Assembly (NCBI GenBank): GCA_030432565.1 | Contig: JAUIGV010000012.1 | Coordinates: 116,256 to 180,255, forward strand | Source of the DNA: Verrucomicrobiia bacterium | GTDB taxonomy: Bacteria; Verrucomicrobiota; Verrucomicrobiia; Verrucomicrobiales; Akkermansiaceae | Direction: 5' to 3' | Length of the DNA: 64,000 nucleotides | Shown: positions 25,936-38,894 of the stretch, one piece after another | Numbering within the stretch: the first letter of the stretch is position 1 | Layout: each line of letters begins with the position of its first letter | Position numbers and translations under genes: made by a program | Notes under the pieces: generated by a model | Database searches by the model: none | What the model saw: only the letters and a program-made list of their open reading frames with translations | Told to the model about the DNA's origin: nothing

Positions 25936-26412
25936 TTAGACTACGAGGATGGCGTTGCCGAAAATGAGGATGATGATTACGCGGACGACAACAGAGGCCG
26001 CGATCAGAGTGGTGAGGGTTTCGAGAATCCCCTGACGATCAAACCAAATGGCAATGAGGCCGGGGATGATGTAGCCAATGACCACAACCCCGGTATCACT
26101 AAAAACGGGGTGGGCGGCGAGATAGTCTCCGGCAGCGAAATCGAGGGTGAGCCGGAGGAGGTATGCCACGAGAATCACGAGGACGGTGCGACGTTTACCG
26201 AAAAGGATGATGCCCGTGCCGATGAGTTGCACGATGAGGTGGGTGGCAAAGGCGATGGCAAGGGTGAAGACGATGGCCATCGGTTCCCGCCAGAAAAGGG
26301 CGATGTAGCCGGGCACAACGAGGCCTCCGGCAGCGAGGCCGAAGAGTTCCGAAAAGAGCAGGCTGACGAGCAGCCCGATACCGATGGCGGTGGTGAGGAT
26401 TTCAGGGTCCAT
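25936..26412 (-). CDS. pgsC: Poly-gamma-glutamate biosynthesis protein PgsC/CapC
   Basis: This 158-residue integral membrane protein is almost wholly hydrophobic, with about five helices. The N-terminal segment FGLAAGGLVVPGYIALF is typical of PgsC/CapC, the membrane partner of the PgsB ligase. Length matches the family (about 150 residues). It begins 34 bases after pgsB. Confidence 0.9.
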   Translation of the reverse strand: MDPEILTTAIGIGLLVSLLFSELFGLAAGGLVVPGYIALFWREPMAIVFTLAIAFATHLIVQLIGTGIILFGKRRTVLVILVAYLLRLTLDFAAGDYLAAHPVFSDTGVVVIGYIIPGLIAIWFDRQGILETLTTLIAASVVVRVIIILIFGNAILVV

Positions 26413-26446
26413 AATATTTTAGTTTCTTTGAGAGAGTTTTTTTTGG

Positions 26447-27640
26447 TTATTTGAACGCTTCGAATTTGGAGCGATTGGAGAAGTAGCGGACAATGTCGAG
26501 TCCGGGGCCGCCGATGTTGGCCATCCCCATAATGAGGGATGAGTCACCGGCGTTGGCGACGCAGGTTTCAAAGATCTGGTCGGCACCCTGACCTTCGGCA
26601 TAGATAAGCTTCATGGGGTCGAGGCCGGCTTTGACCGCGTAGCGGGCAAAGAGCCAAGTACCGGTGCCGGTAAGCAGATAATGGTCGGCGGGTTGCCAGT
26701 CGTTAATGACCTCGGCGAGCTGGCGGGAGCGGTCGGCCCGGTCGGCCCGGCAATTGAAGATCGCAATCTTCTTGTGGACATTTGGGTAGCGCTCAATGGC
26801 CATATTCCAGATCCGTTCGGTGGACTCGGGGTCATTGGCAGCGAAGCCGTTGACGAAGTTGATCCTGCGGCCAAAGAAGTCCATGTGGTGGGCTGTCATC
26901 GCTCCAGGATCAGGGATGGCAGACCACATGCCGGTGAGAGCTGCTTGGCGTTCAACACCGAGATCGGCACAGATCCGGAGGGCGAGCGCAACATTCTCAG
27001 CATGCTCGAGATAGGGAAATGGTTCGAGATCTTCCGTGGTGATGGCTTCGACCTCCTCAAGACCTACAGGGATGAGTTCGGTCCCCCGGTCGTCACAGGC
27101 CTTTTGCAGAATAGCGAGGTGACGGCGCTCGGCGGTAAACAGCTTTTGTCCAACAGGAATCATGCCGGCGAGAGCCCAGGCGACATCTTCCTCACCGGGC
27201 CCCATGACATCAAGGTGATCGGCACGACAGTTCGTAATGACGCCATGGGTGGCCTGGATAAGTTTGTCTTCGCAGAGCCACTGGAGCCGTGGACGAAGAG
27301 CCATGCACTCGACCACAAGGGCTTCCGACTGGCATGCGACAGCCGTTTTGACAATCCGAAGCTGCTCAATGACATTGGCCTTGGCCGGGCGGAAAACCGG
27401 ATACTCGCGCCCGTCCGGCATGATCATGCGCGGAAGGGTGCCCGTGGTCTTGCAACAGGTGGTCATGGCCGAGCGCAAGCCCGCAGCGATCAGGCGGGCA
27501 ACGCTCGACTTGCCGCGGGTGCCATTGACATGGATCCGCTTGGGAATCCTGGCGAGGCGTTGGCGGTGCTGGCGGGACTCGATAAGTCCCCCTACGATGG
27601 TGGCGGCCGTGAGTGAGCCGAGTACGATGGCGTGGGTCAT
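26447..27640 (-). CDS. pgsB: Poly-gamma-glutamate synthase PgsB/CapB
   Basis: This amide ligase polymerises glutamate through the gamma-carboxyl, using ATP, at the inner membrane. The 397-residue protein has an N-terminal membrane helix, then the Mur-ligase-type ATP site VNGTRGKSSVAR (residues 38-49) and a C-terminal FNCRADRADRSRQL block. The start ATG 27640 is chosen because PgsB proteins begin with a membrane helix 25-30 residues before the GTRGKS motif; the longer frame to 27703 adds an unconserved leader. It heads pgsB-pgsC-pgsW. No pgsA/capA exporter gene is in the window. Confidence 0.9.
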   Translation of the reverse strand: MTHAIVLGSLTAATIVGGLIESRQHRQRLARIPKRIHVNGTRGKSSVARLIAAGLRSAMTTCCKTTGTLPRMIMPDGREYPVFRPAKANVIEQLRIVKTAVACQSEALVVECMALRPRLQWLCEDKLIQATHGVITNCRADHLDVMGPGEEDVAWALAGMIPVGQKLFTAERRHLAILQKACDDRGTELIPVGLEEVEAITTEDLEPFPYLEHAENVALALRICADLGVERQAALTGMWSAIPDPGAMTAHHMDFFGRRINFVNGFAANDPESTERIWNMAIERYPNVHKKIAIFNCRADRADRSRQLAEVINDWQPADHYLLTGTGTWLFARYAVKAGLDPMKLIYAEGQGADQIFETCVANAGDSSLIMGMANIGGPGLDIVRYFSNRSKFEAFK

Positions 27641-28018
27641 GAAGATGACGTTCTTTTGATCCCTGATTAGGGTATTTCTCCACACGGGAGTGGAGAGGTG
27701 CATTGACCCAGAGCTGCAAGTGAGATCAAAGAGTCCGGGGGAGAAGGATCACTGCCGATCTCCGAAGTCCTGACGGAGAGGGCGGGTGGTCCGGATGGTC
27801 TCCGGGACAGGGACAGTCAAAAAAAATGCGTGAGCAAAAAAGAACGAGAAATCGAAAGTGATCCTCTGGTCAATGCAAGGCGTGAAATACGACTGAAATC
27901 GAGGCGCACAAGAAAAAAGTGATGACGCGAAGAAAAAAATCCAGGTCATATCCCGCCGTTCACCGGGAAAGCGTCAGCGCCGTATGGCCGGACATCTTGA
28001 CTGGCAAGAGTAACGAGA
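27641..28018. other. Intergenic region without a recognisable gene
   Basis: This 378-base stretch lies between pgsB and the end of the ABC permease gene. Candidate short frames in it are low-complexity or antisense, with no family features. It must hold the pgsB promoter, but I cannot pick boxes with confidence. It is purine-rich near 27815-27945, with several A runs. Confidence 0.6.
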
Positions 28019-29629
28019 TCACGAAACAGAAATGTCGGCCGAACCAGCTTGGGAGAAGTCCTGGAATCGAGGCTTGCGCAAAAGGCGCAACCACCAGAAG
28101 AGCATTACGCCTTGCGCGATCCAGAACGGTAGCGGCGAACTTCCATAAGCCCCAATCCCAACCAGGGAAATCTTTGCTGCAAAGAATGGCCAGGCCAATG
28201 GCGAGAACGCCACGATCCAACCTTCCATTTCACCCGGCTGGCTCTTCAAAACCGACATCATGATGATCGCCATAAAAGGCAAAATGATAAGCGCCCCCAG
28301 AAATCCCATCGCCGCCTTCCTTCCCTTCTTCTCGGTCAACTGCTGAATCAACAAGCCACCCGTCCCGGCCACTAAAAACATCGCAAAAGGAGAGGCTCTT
28401 GAAATTGTTGTTTCCGGAAACCACTCGGATTGAAACAACTCCCTCGAAAAAAGACACCAGGCCCCCGCTCCCATCACCGACATCAAGGTCACCGGAATCC
28501 CCGCACCTGCCGCGTCAGAACCATAAGGCAATCTCGACTGCCCCAGCTTGGCCGCCCGCTGCCAGCCTTTCCGCTGAACCATCGGCGATGGCGCAATCAT
28601 CGAAGTCCAGACCCAAAGGAGGGCCAAGGTCATCAAACCATAGAACCCGATCATGACCTCACCCTCAAAAACATCCGGTTTGCGCTCGGGCGATGGCGTT
28701 CGCACCGCTCCCACCGTAAGGATTGAGAGACTGTTCATCGGAAAAATCTGACCACCCGCAATTAGCGGCAACGACGTTCCCAGCAAGATTGCCTGCATCC
28801 AGCCGAACGAAACCAAAGCTCCAAACTTGCCGAGCAAGTGACAATCGGGTTGCCGCCACCGCCGCCACAACATCGTCCCCATAATCAGAAGGTAAGCTCC
28901 CTGGGAAATGAGAGTGAACCTTGAATGCGGCATGATGAATCCAAAGAAGCGCGCCATGCCACCATCAAGTGGCTCACTGCCCGGAATCTCGGTGAGTTTC
29001 GGAAAAAATTGCTCCACCGTCGGCGTGATCGTCACGTATTCAAACGCCACCAAACCCAGACTACCTGCGGCCGGCATCGCGGTATAAAGGGCGAAGATGA
29101 GGCTCATCGATCCCAGGAATGCCAGTCGCCGATTCTTCATCACCGTCGCCGCCAACAACGCCGTCATGTGATATAGCAAGGCCGTACTCACCACCACCGC
29201 ATAGAGCTCGCCAAAGACTTCAAACGAAATACCTCCCTGCCAAAAACACCAAAACGAAAAGGGAAGAGTGATCAGGAAAAGAACCCACTCGCGCACCGGA
29301 AGTCCCAACAAATACCCGACCACTTTTGAAATCGGCTTCATTGGCACCAATCGCTGGTAATCAATCACCCCCTCATCTTCCTCCGCCGTCATTCCGCTCG
29401 CTACCGCGCCCGTCCCCAGAAAGAAAAGAATCACTCCCTGCATCATCAGAAGTGGAATAATGGGAAGACGCGCCGCCGCCTTTAGATCCATATCCAACTG
29501 GTCGGTCCCCGCCCAATGCGAGGTGAAAAAAACGAACAAGGTGATAATCAAGGTCATCGTAGTCCAGGCAATCAAAGCCTTGGGACGAAGACGACTCCGC
29601 CAATACCTCAGAAAAAGTGGATTCATCAT
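28019..29629 (-). CDS. ABC-2 type transporter permease
   Basis: This 536-residue membrane protein has about twelve hydrophobic segments. The N-terminal cytoplasmic stretch is followed by the first helix and by GMTAEEDEGVIDYQRLVPMKP, as in ABC-2 permeases that pair with a CcmA-type ATPase. The ATG at 29629 overlaps the ATPase stop (ATGA), so both are coupled. The cargo is unknown; the single large permease suggests a homodimer. Confidence 0.85.
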   Translation of the reverse strand: MMNPLFLRYWRSRLRPKALIAWTTMTLIITLFVFFTSHWAGTDQLDMDLKAAARLPIIPLLMMQGVILFFLGTGAVASGMTAEEDEGVIDYQRLVPMKPISKVVGYLLGLPVREWVLFLITLPFSFWCFWQGGISFEVFGELYAVVVSTALLYHMTALLAATVMKNRRLAFLGSMSLIFALYTAMPAAGSLGLVAFEYVTITPTVEQFFPKLTEIPGSEPLDGGMARFFGFIMPHSRFTLISQGAYLLIMGTMLWRRWRQPDCHLLGKFGALVSFGWMQAILLGTSLPLIAGGQIFPMNSLSILTVGAVRTPSPERKPDVFEGEVMIGFYGLMTLALLWVWTSMIAPSPMVQRKGWQRAAKLGQSRLPYGSDAAGAGIPVTLMSVMGAGAWCLFSRELFQSEWFPETTISRASPFAMFLVAGTGGLLIQQLTEKKGRKAAMGFLGALIILPFMAIIMMSVLKSQPGEMEGWIVAFSPLAWPFFAAKISLVGIGAYGSSPLPFWIAQGVMLFWWLRLLRKPRFQDFSQAGSADISVS

Positions 29630-30582
29630 AACCGCGATTCCGACCCTCCTTTCCCGGAAGCTCGTTCCAACACTTCCTCCAACGAAAACTGCTCCTCCGA
29701 AACCGTCCTCAAATCAAACCCCCGTCCGGTTAGCTCCCGGATCAGTCCGGCCTGTTCCTTTGGGGTTCCCGCGAAGTGAAAACTCACCTTCCCCTCCCTC
29801 GCTTCAAGATTTGTCACCTCCGCTTTGAGCTGAAGAAACTGACAGACCTCCTGCTCCTTTCCTAAAAGCCCGAGCTCCAATCGCCTCGTGCCATCTCCAA
29901 AACTCATGCGAATCTCATCCGCCGTGCCATTCGCCACCAGCTTTCCCCGGTTCAAAATACAAAGCGAGGTGCACATTTCATCAAGTTCGCTGAGAATGTG
30001 CGAGCTGATCAATACCGTCGCCCCCTCGCTCGCGAGCTGCTGCACCGTCGTTCTGAGCTCTTTTCTCGATAGCGGATCCAACCCGCTTGCCGGCTCATCC
30101 AAAACCAAAATCTCCGGTCGATGGAGAAGAGTCTTGGCCAAGACCAACCGTTGCGTTTGCCCTCGTGAAAGCTCCTTACAAAACGACTCTCTCTTGTCAC
30201 TCAGGCTCACCAAATCAAGGCATTCCTCGTAACGTTTCCTGCGCGCCTTTCCACGGCCCAGCTTGTGCGTGTGGGCATAGAAATCAAGAAACTCCCACAC
30301 CTTGAGATCCGTTGGCACCGGTGCCAAATCAGGCATGTACCCCAAAATCCTGCGCACCCTCCGCGCCCTCAACGAAATATCAAGCCCGCCCAATTTCACC
30401 TCGCCATAAGTCGGCTCCATCAACATCGTCATGACCCGAAAGGCGCTCGTCTTCCCTGCTCCATTTGGGCCCACCCAACCCATCACCTCCCCTTTCGGTA
30501 TCGTCAGGCTCAGATCGTCCACCGCCACGAAATCATCGTAATCGACACGTAGATCGGAAATCTCAACAGCAGGCTCACTCAT
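29626..30582 (-). CDS. ABC transporter ATP-binding protein (CcmA type)
   Basis: This 318-residue ATPase has Walker A at GPNGAGKTSAF (38-48), the signature LSRGQTQRLVLAKTLL, and Walker B ILVLDEPASGLDP. A C-terminal extension of about 90 residues is typical of drug or polysaccharide exporters of the ABC-2 class. It is coupled to the permease by a four-base overlap and starts 45 bases after the small zinc-ribbon-like gene. Confidence 0.93.
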   Translation of the reverse strand: MSEPAVEISDLRVDYDDFVAVDDLSLTIPKGEVMGWVGPNGAGKTSAFRVMTMLMEPTYGEVKLGGLDISLRARRVRRILGYMPDLAPVPTDLKVWEFLDFYAHTHKLGRGKARRKRYEECLDLVSLSDKRESFCKELSRGQTQRLVLAKTLLHRPEILVLDEPASGLDPLSRKELRTTVQQLASEGATVLISSHILSELDEMCTSLCILNRGKLVANGTADEIRMSFGDGTRRLELGLLGKEQEVCQFLQLKAEVTNLEAREGKVSFHFAGTPKEQAGLIRELTGRGFDLRTVSEEQFSLEEVLERASGKGGSESRL

Positions 30583-30627
30583 CGAATTGGACCAAAGGTT
30601 CCCATAATCAGATTCAAGAGACGACCA

Positions 30628-30987
30628 CTAAAGCTCCCCGCTTTCGCTCAAGCCCAACTTCTGCTTCTCATGAAATCCGCGATCAGGGCAATCCGTGATG
30701 CGATAAACCGGGAAAAGACGAAGGATCAAAAAATTCAACACAAACGAAACCATCGCGAGAGCAAAAAGCCCAAAACTAAAATTTACCGAAGCGCCCGAAT
30801 GACCGCTGGTAACCGTATAGGTAATTCCAATAACTACTGGCATTAATAAAAACCGAATCACCATCGTTGTCACATAGCGGTCCCTGATCATCCTGGCCAC
30901 CAGATGAATTCGCGCCACCTTGCTCCCAATCCCCACCAAAGGCTTTTCGCATCCCGGACATTGCAACACTGAACGGTTCTGTTTCAT
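30628..30987 (-). CDS. Small membrane protein with N-terminal Cys-x2-Cys motif
   Basis: This 119-residue protein begins with QCPGCEKPLVG, a half zinc-ribbon, then has two hydrophobic segments (about 42-60 and 70-92) and a second candidate Cys at the ITDCPDRG stretch. It may form a metal site but only three Cys are visible. It lies just upstream of the ABC ATPase on the same strand, so it may be co-transcribed. No family is recognised. Confidence 0.65.
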   Translation of the reverse strand: MKQNRSVLQCPGCEKPLVGIGSKVARIHLVARMIRDRYVTTMVIRFLLMPVVIGITYTVTSGHSGASVNFSFGLFALAMVSFVLNFLILRLFPVYRITDCPDRGFHEKQKLGLSESGEL

Positions 30988-31139
30988 CGACGATACTCTG
31001 CAGATTCATCACCTCCTGAGAATTACAATACCTCTCTGCTTTTCCACGCTCCCGGCCCGGAAATCATCTGAAGACCATCAAACTCCTTGACGCTCGCCTC
31101 TGCGACCAGAGAACCTCTCACCACCCCAGATCCACAAAC

Positions 31140-32093
31140 ATGATCCCAAGAATCATTCGCTCCCTCGCCCTCCTCCTTCTTTTTTCCAGTCCGCTCACAT
31201 TTGCCCAAAAAGAAATGCCGCTCAAGAAGGCCAACACTATGTCCAAGCTTGAAATCAAGATCCCGGAAATCAGCTTCAACAACACAACACTTGCAGAGGC
31301 CACCGAGTTCCTTCGACTCCGGTCCATCGAGCTTGATACGGCCATAGAGAACAAAGGCCTCAACATTGTATTATCCCAACCCAGGAATGTCCCTGGGGTT
31401 GAAGACCGGATCATCAAACAACTCTCGGCAAAAAACCTCTCCATTCTTGAGGCCTTCAACCTCGTCTGCCTGAAAACCAAAACTCAATATCGTATCGACG
31501 AATACGCCGTGGTCATTCTTCCCCTTCCCGAAATCAACGACGCGAAAGATGCCGAAGGCGAGGCGCTCGTTCAAAGGAAATGGACCACGCCGGAAAACTT
31601 CCTCGAATACATCACCCCGCCAGCCGCAGGGATCGATCGTATCGATACCACCGTCCTTCTTAAAACTCTCGGCGTTCCCTTTCCGCCCAATTCTACCTCC
31701 GCCTACCTCGTCAAAACGAACACTCTCGTCGTTCGCAACACCCCGACCAACCTTCATATCGTCGATGCAATCGTTAAGGCTTCCGAAGACCCCGAAGCAG
31801 CCCTTAAAGACCGTCGTGCTCTTGAGGAAATCATCCTTCCTGAAATCAAACTCTACAATTGTACTCTTGATGAGGCCTTTGGATTCCTGCGCCTTCGCTC
31901 GATCCAAATCGATCCCGCAAAAAAAGGGGTCACCCTAAATCTCATCGGCGATGAAAAACTCCCAGATCGCATTATCAAGACCCTCGACCTCAGCAACGTC
32001 CCTCTTACCACTGCCCTGCGCTACATCTGCTCTGCCACTGAAACCCGCGCCCATTTTCAGGGTCGCAATATCATCATCCTTTCCGCCCAATGA
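31140..32093 (+). CDS. Secreted protein with duplicated secretin N-domain-like module
   Basis: This 317-residue protein has a signal peptide (to about residue 23). Residues 38-125 and 231-317 are clear internal repeats: IPEISFNNTTLAEATEFLRL pairs with LPEIKLYNCTLDEAFGFLRL, and DRIIKQLSAKNLSILEAF pairs with DRIIKTLDLSNVPLTTAL. The middle (about 147-215, LVVRNTPTNLHIVDAIV) looks like the N1-type fold of secretins. It lacks the secretin pore domain, so it is probably a periplasmic scaffold rather than a pore. Verrucomicrobial genomes hold many proteins of this kind. Confidence 0.75.
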   Translation: MIPRIIRSLALLLLFSSPLTFAQKEMPLKKANTMSKLEIKIPEISFNNTTLAEATEFLRLRSIELDTAIENKGLNIVLSQPRNVPGVEDRIIKQLSAKNLSILEAFNLVCLKTKTQYRIDEYAVVILPLPEINDAKDAEGEALVQRKWTTPENFLEYITPPAAGIDRIDTTVLLKTLGVPFPPNSTSAYLVKTNTLVVRNTPTNLHIVDAIVKASEDPEAALKDRRALEEIILPEIKLYNCTLDEAFGFLRLRSIQIDPAKKGVTLNLIGDEKLPDRIIKTLDLSNVPLTTALRYICSATETRAHFQGRNIIILSAQ

Positions 32094-32720
32094 AAGGACA
32101 GACCGCTTGGACGTGATCAAACCCATCTGTTTTCTCCCCGGCATGAACGAACTTCGTGAACGCGCGGATCCACAAACTTGACATGCCCGACGTCGAGGCT
32201 GATGTCCTGATCTACTCCACCAACGTCATACTCATTTGCAGTGGTGGAGTCGGGGCCCGCCTCGTCGATCGCTACGGTGGCCATGTCCAAAAAGGCCTTC
32301 ACCAACTCTTGGACGACCAAAAATTGAAACACGCCGGGCGAGGTTTGATCTTCCAACACGTCTCAGCCGGCATGCCTTGCAAGAAGGTTTTTCACACACT
32401 TCCCTGCGATGGCTTCTACGAGACCTCTCCCGAAATCATCGTTGATATTCCGCACCGTTGCCTGACTGAATGCGCAGCCAGCCCCGGGATCAATAAAGTT
32501 GCTTGATCTGCTCTCGCCACTGGTTGCGGTCACCTCAAATAGGAAGACTTCTTCCCCATCGCCGGTTCAGTTCTTTCAGACCCGCAGTTTGACTCACTTG
32601 AATCCGTGACGATCGGAATCTACGGTGATTACTCATTTCGGCTGGCCCGTGATGTGATCCGCGCAGCATATTTTGAACGGGACGGAGGAATGCACTCAAA
32701 GGGCATTTTACCCGCGCTCC

Positions 32721-35918
<3,198 letters not shown>

Positions 35919-36008
35919 TTTTTAAAGCGGTGGGGCTAAAACTTCGTGTATCTGCCAAGGGGGGGCGGTTTTGTAAAGAGTGATCGCCTCTTCGAGGCTC
36001 CCAAGACG

Positions 36009-36044
36009 TAAAAAAGCCCGGTCTCCGGAGAGAACGGGCTTTTG
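36009..36044 (-). terminator. Rho-independent terminator of the Cys-rich mini-lipoprotein gene
   Basis: AAAAAGCCCG (36011-36020) and CGGGCTTTT (36035-36043) form a stem. On the minus strand the run after it is TTTTTT. It lies about 24 bases after the small gene's stop and about 90 bases before carB. Confidence 0.8.
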
Positions 36045-36067
36045 AATGGAAATTGCGATTTCGCAAA

Positions 36068-36217
36068 TCAGTCCTTCTTGGCGGTGCACTTTTCGCACTT
36101 GCCATCGGCACAGCACTTGCTGGCTGCACATTCGCCGCAGCAGGAGTCGGAGGAATGTGAACAAGATGCGAACGCGAACGCGGTGCCGGCGGACAGAAGG
36201 ATAATGAATTTTTTCAT
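36068..36217 (-). CDS. 49-residue Cys-rich lipoprotein
   Basis: This gene is very short: ATG 36217 to TGA 36068. The N-terminus MKKFIILLSAGTAFAFASC is a lipoprotein signal with lipobox Cys19. The mature part of about 30 residues has seven more Cys (CCGEC, KCC, KCEKC) and many Lys. A metal-binding or thiol role is plausible. It has a terminator of its own. No family is recognised, but the frame, signal and composition are clear. Confidence 0.75.
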   Translation of the reverse strand: MKKFIILLSAGTAFAFASCSHSSDSCCGECAASKCCADGKCEKCTAKKD

Positions 36218-36356
36218 AAGGTTATGTTTCGATATCTAGGAGTTCGAGAGGGCATGAGTATTCCCAAATATCTTTCAAAATCAATAAATTTGTTGTGAGC
36301 AACCGCCGAGAGCGCATATTTTTTGTGGTTGAGTCCGTGGCATTCGGACGTCAGGG

Positions 36357-38363
36357 ATGGGGCGGATGACGACCAAAAACTACCGCCCGGAAATCGACGG
36401 CCTCCGCGCGGTGTCGGTCATCGGAGTCGTTTTATACCACCTCGGGCTCGGTTTTCCGGGTGGATTTGTGGGCGTCGATGTCTTTTTTGTGATTTCGGGC
36501 TACCTCATCACCGGGATTCTTCTTCGAAACCTCCGCGAGGAAAGATTCTCGCTGATGGATTTCTGGGCCCGGAGAGTTCGCCGGATCGCACCGGCAGCAA
36601 TCGCCATGGTCGTGGGGACCCTCCTGATCGGCGGATTCCTGCAAACTCCGGAGCGTTACGCCTCACTTGCCCGAAGCGCAATGGCCCATGTGGTCATGGC
36701 TTCGAATTGCTACTTTACCCGGGATCAGGGTTACTTTGCGGAGAAATCAGACCTCGAACCCCTCCTTCACACCTGGTCGCTCTCGGTCGAAGAACAATTC
36801 TACCTCATCTTCCCCCTTATTTTATGTTTCGTGTGGAAGCGAGCCCGCGAGCGCCTCACCCTGGTCCTCGCGGGCGCGGCGTTGATTTCATTCGCCTGGA
36901 GCTGGCTGGAGGTCTCTGATGATCCCAAAGCGGCCTTCTTTCTTCTTCCCGCCCGTGGCTGGGAACTCCTCGCCGGCGCACTTCTGGCAACGTTCCCCCC
37001 CAAAGAAACGCAATCCGCCCTAAAGGAAGCCTGGGCGGTTCTCGGTCTCGTCTTGGTGCTGGCTCCCATGTTTGTTTTCGACCGGCTCACTGCCTTCCCC
37101 GGTCCAGCTGCCCTTTCTCCGGTGCTCGGGGCAACTCTTCTCATTTGGACCGGTGGCAGGACCAGGATCGGACAACTCCTGGGCTTGAAAGCCTTGGTCA
37201 AAGTCGGACTCATCTCTTACTCGCTCTATCTCTGGCACTGGCCGTTTGTGGTCTTCGCTCGCGAAATGGTCTTTGAGCTTACGCCCATCTGGAAAGTCTC
37301 GCTACTGGTTGCGTCACTTCTGGCCGCTTGCCTTTCCTGGCGGTGGATTGAAACACCGTTCCGGACCGGCCCGCTTCTGGCCACCCGGCGGCGCGCCCTT
37401 CTTCTTGGGCTCACTTCGGCGTTGGCTCTTTTCGTAATCGCCTTCTCGGTCAAATCCAGCGGCGGATTTCCTTCGAGACTCCCTGCCGAACTTCGCGTCA
37501 TCATGTCCGACATCGAGTGGAATGGCGCGGAATACACGAGCTCTAAAAGCAAAGGCGTGCCTATCGGTTTTCAAGACAAGGGTCCGGTCGACTTTGTTCT
37601 ATGGGGAGACAGTCATGGTGCTTCGGCATCGCCCGCTGTCAACTCCGCCGCGCTCGATTTAAAGCTCAAGGGCCGCGCTTATCTCAACAATGGAACTCCC
37701 CCCGTGACGGGATTGTGGTTTGCCGACATGAGCGAAGAATCCGCCGCCGAAATGGTCGCTTTGAACGAACGGGTGCTGAATGAAATCATCGCTGCAAAAC
37801 CAAAGGCCGTCTTCCTGGTGGGGCGATGGGTGGCTCGCTGCGAAGGCTACAATGAAGCTGAGATGTTCGGTGAACCCGAAAACCTCCGTTTCACCACAAT
37901 GTTGGTCGACTCCATGATTCCCGAGCCCAGCTTTGAACAGGCCGGCGGAGCCCTTGCGCGACAAATCAAAGCCATGGCAGCGAAGCTGGAAGTCCACGGG
38001 ATTGAGCTCGTCATCCTTCAACAGGTCCCCGAAAGTAACGAAAGCCGAACCGCCGCCCGCTTCTATGCCATGAAACGTTTCTCCGGCCTCTTCACGATCC
38101 CTCAATTCACCACAACCAAAGGTGAATTCCTGAAACGGCAGGAACGGACGATGAATCTCCTCAAGAACCAGGGTGCCGAAAACGTCCGAATCATTGATGC
38201 GAGCGGACAGTTCTTTTTCCAGGATCGCGATCAACTTAAAGTATACGCCGACCGATCCTACTACCGCGATGAAGATCACCTCACCCGGGCTGGAGCCATG
38301 CACTACCTCAAACCCGCTTTTAAGGATTTCCTGAGCCCGCTTTCAGACGGAGAATCGCAATGA
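36357..38363 (+). CDS. Acyltransferase 3 / OafA-like O-acetyltransferase with SGNH domain
   Basis: This 668-residue protein begins YRPEIDGLRAVSVIGVVLYH, the AT3 signature with a catalytic His, and has about ten membrane helices to about residue 370. The C-terminal periplasmic part is an SGNH hydrolase: WGDSHGAS with Ser419 and DEDHLTRAG with Asp638 and His641. This two-domain form O-acetylates surface polysaccharides or peptidoglycan. A second ATG nine bases downstream (36366) is equally possible. The end overlaps the convergent GNAT gene by 44 bases. Confidence 0.93.
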   Translation: MGRMTTKNYRPEIDGLRAVSVIGVVLYHLGLGFPGGFVGVDVFFVISGYLITGILLRNLREERFSLMDFWARRVRRIAPAAIAMVVGTLLIGGFLQTPERYASLARSAMAHVVMASNCYFTRDQGYFAEKSDLEPLLHTWSLSVEEQFYLIFPLILCFVWKRARERLTLVLAGAALISFAWSWLEVSDDPKAAFFLLPARGWELLAGALLATFPPKETQSALKEAWAVLGLVLVLAPMFVFDRLTAFPGPAALSPVLGATLLIWTGGRTRIGQLLGLKALVKVGLISYSLYLWHWPFVVFAREMVFELTPIWKVSLLVASLLAACLSWRWIETPFRTGPLLATRRRALLLGLTSALALFVIAFSVKSSGGFPSRLPAELRVIMSDIEWNGAEYTSSKSKGVPIGFQDKGPVDFVLWGDSHGASASPAVNSAALDLKLKGRAYLNNGTPPVTGLWFADMSEESAAEMVALNERVLNEIIAAKPKAVFLVGRWVARCEGYNEAEMFGEPENLRFTTMLVDSMIPEPSFEQAGGALARQIKAMAAKLEVHGIELVILQQVPESNESRTAARFYAMKRFSGLFTIPQFTTTKGEFLKRQERTMNLLKNQGAENVRIIDASGQFFFQDRDQLKVYADRSYYRDEDHLTRAGAMHYLKPAFKDFLSPLSDGESQ

Positions 38364-38832
38364 CAAGCCCGCGCTTCTCGCCAAAGACCTCGGCAATCTC
38401 CTGCAAGTGGGCCGCGTCTTGAAAGCCCAATTTTTCGTTCACCCGCCGTGACGCCTCATTGTGATCAAAGTAGAAACTCAGGAGATTCTCCACTCCCAGC
38501 CGGGGACACTCCGCAATCATCATCTTCTTGAGACGCGTCCCCAGCCCCTGCCCCTGGTGGCTTGCGGAAATGTAAGTGCTGATCTCAGCAGTCTTATTGT
38601 AGGCCGGACGACCCGCATAAAATGACCGCAGGTAAACGCACGCCACTACCTTGCCCTCATCCTCGGCCACCCAACACGGACGCCGGTCCGGATCAAACTC
38701 CCGGAACCAATCCCTTCGCTCCTCCACGGTTATCGGAACCAAATCAGCGGTCGCTTTCCCGCCCGGAATTGACTCATTGTAAATCGCTACAATCGCAGGA
38801 AGGTCAGCTTCAGTGGCATCGCGAATAATCAT
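38320..38832 (-). CDS. GNAT acetyltransferase (phosphinothricin acetyltransferase-like)
   Basis: This 170-residue protein starts IIRDATEADLPAIVAIYNES, the PAT-type N-terminal block, and has the acetyl-CoA loop SHQGQGLGTRL. The ATG 38832 is preferred over the longer frame to 38853. The substrate is not determined; PAT-like members acetylate amines or phosphinothricin-like molecules. Confidence 0.88.
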   Translation of the reverse strand: MIIRDATEADLPAIVAIYNESIPGGKATADLVPITVEERRDWFREFDPDRRPCWVAEDEGKVVACVYLRSFYAGRPAYNKTAEISTYISASHQGQGLGTRLKKMMIAECPRLGVENLLSFYFDHNEASRRVNEKLGFQDAAHLQEIAEVFGEKRGLVIAILRLKAGSGNP

Positions 38833-38894
38833 CGCACCCAGTGTATCAAGCAACTTCCCGTTCGCAAATCAAAGGCCACGTCTTACTGTAGCGC

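Noticed and set aside
26681..27616. A 311-codon plus-strand frame
   Set aside because: It is antisense to pgsB, whose Mur-ligase motifs are clear.
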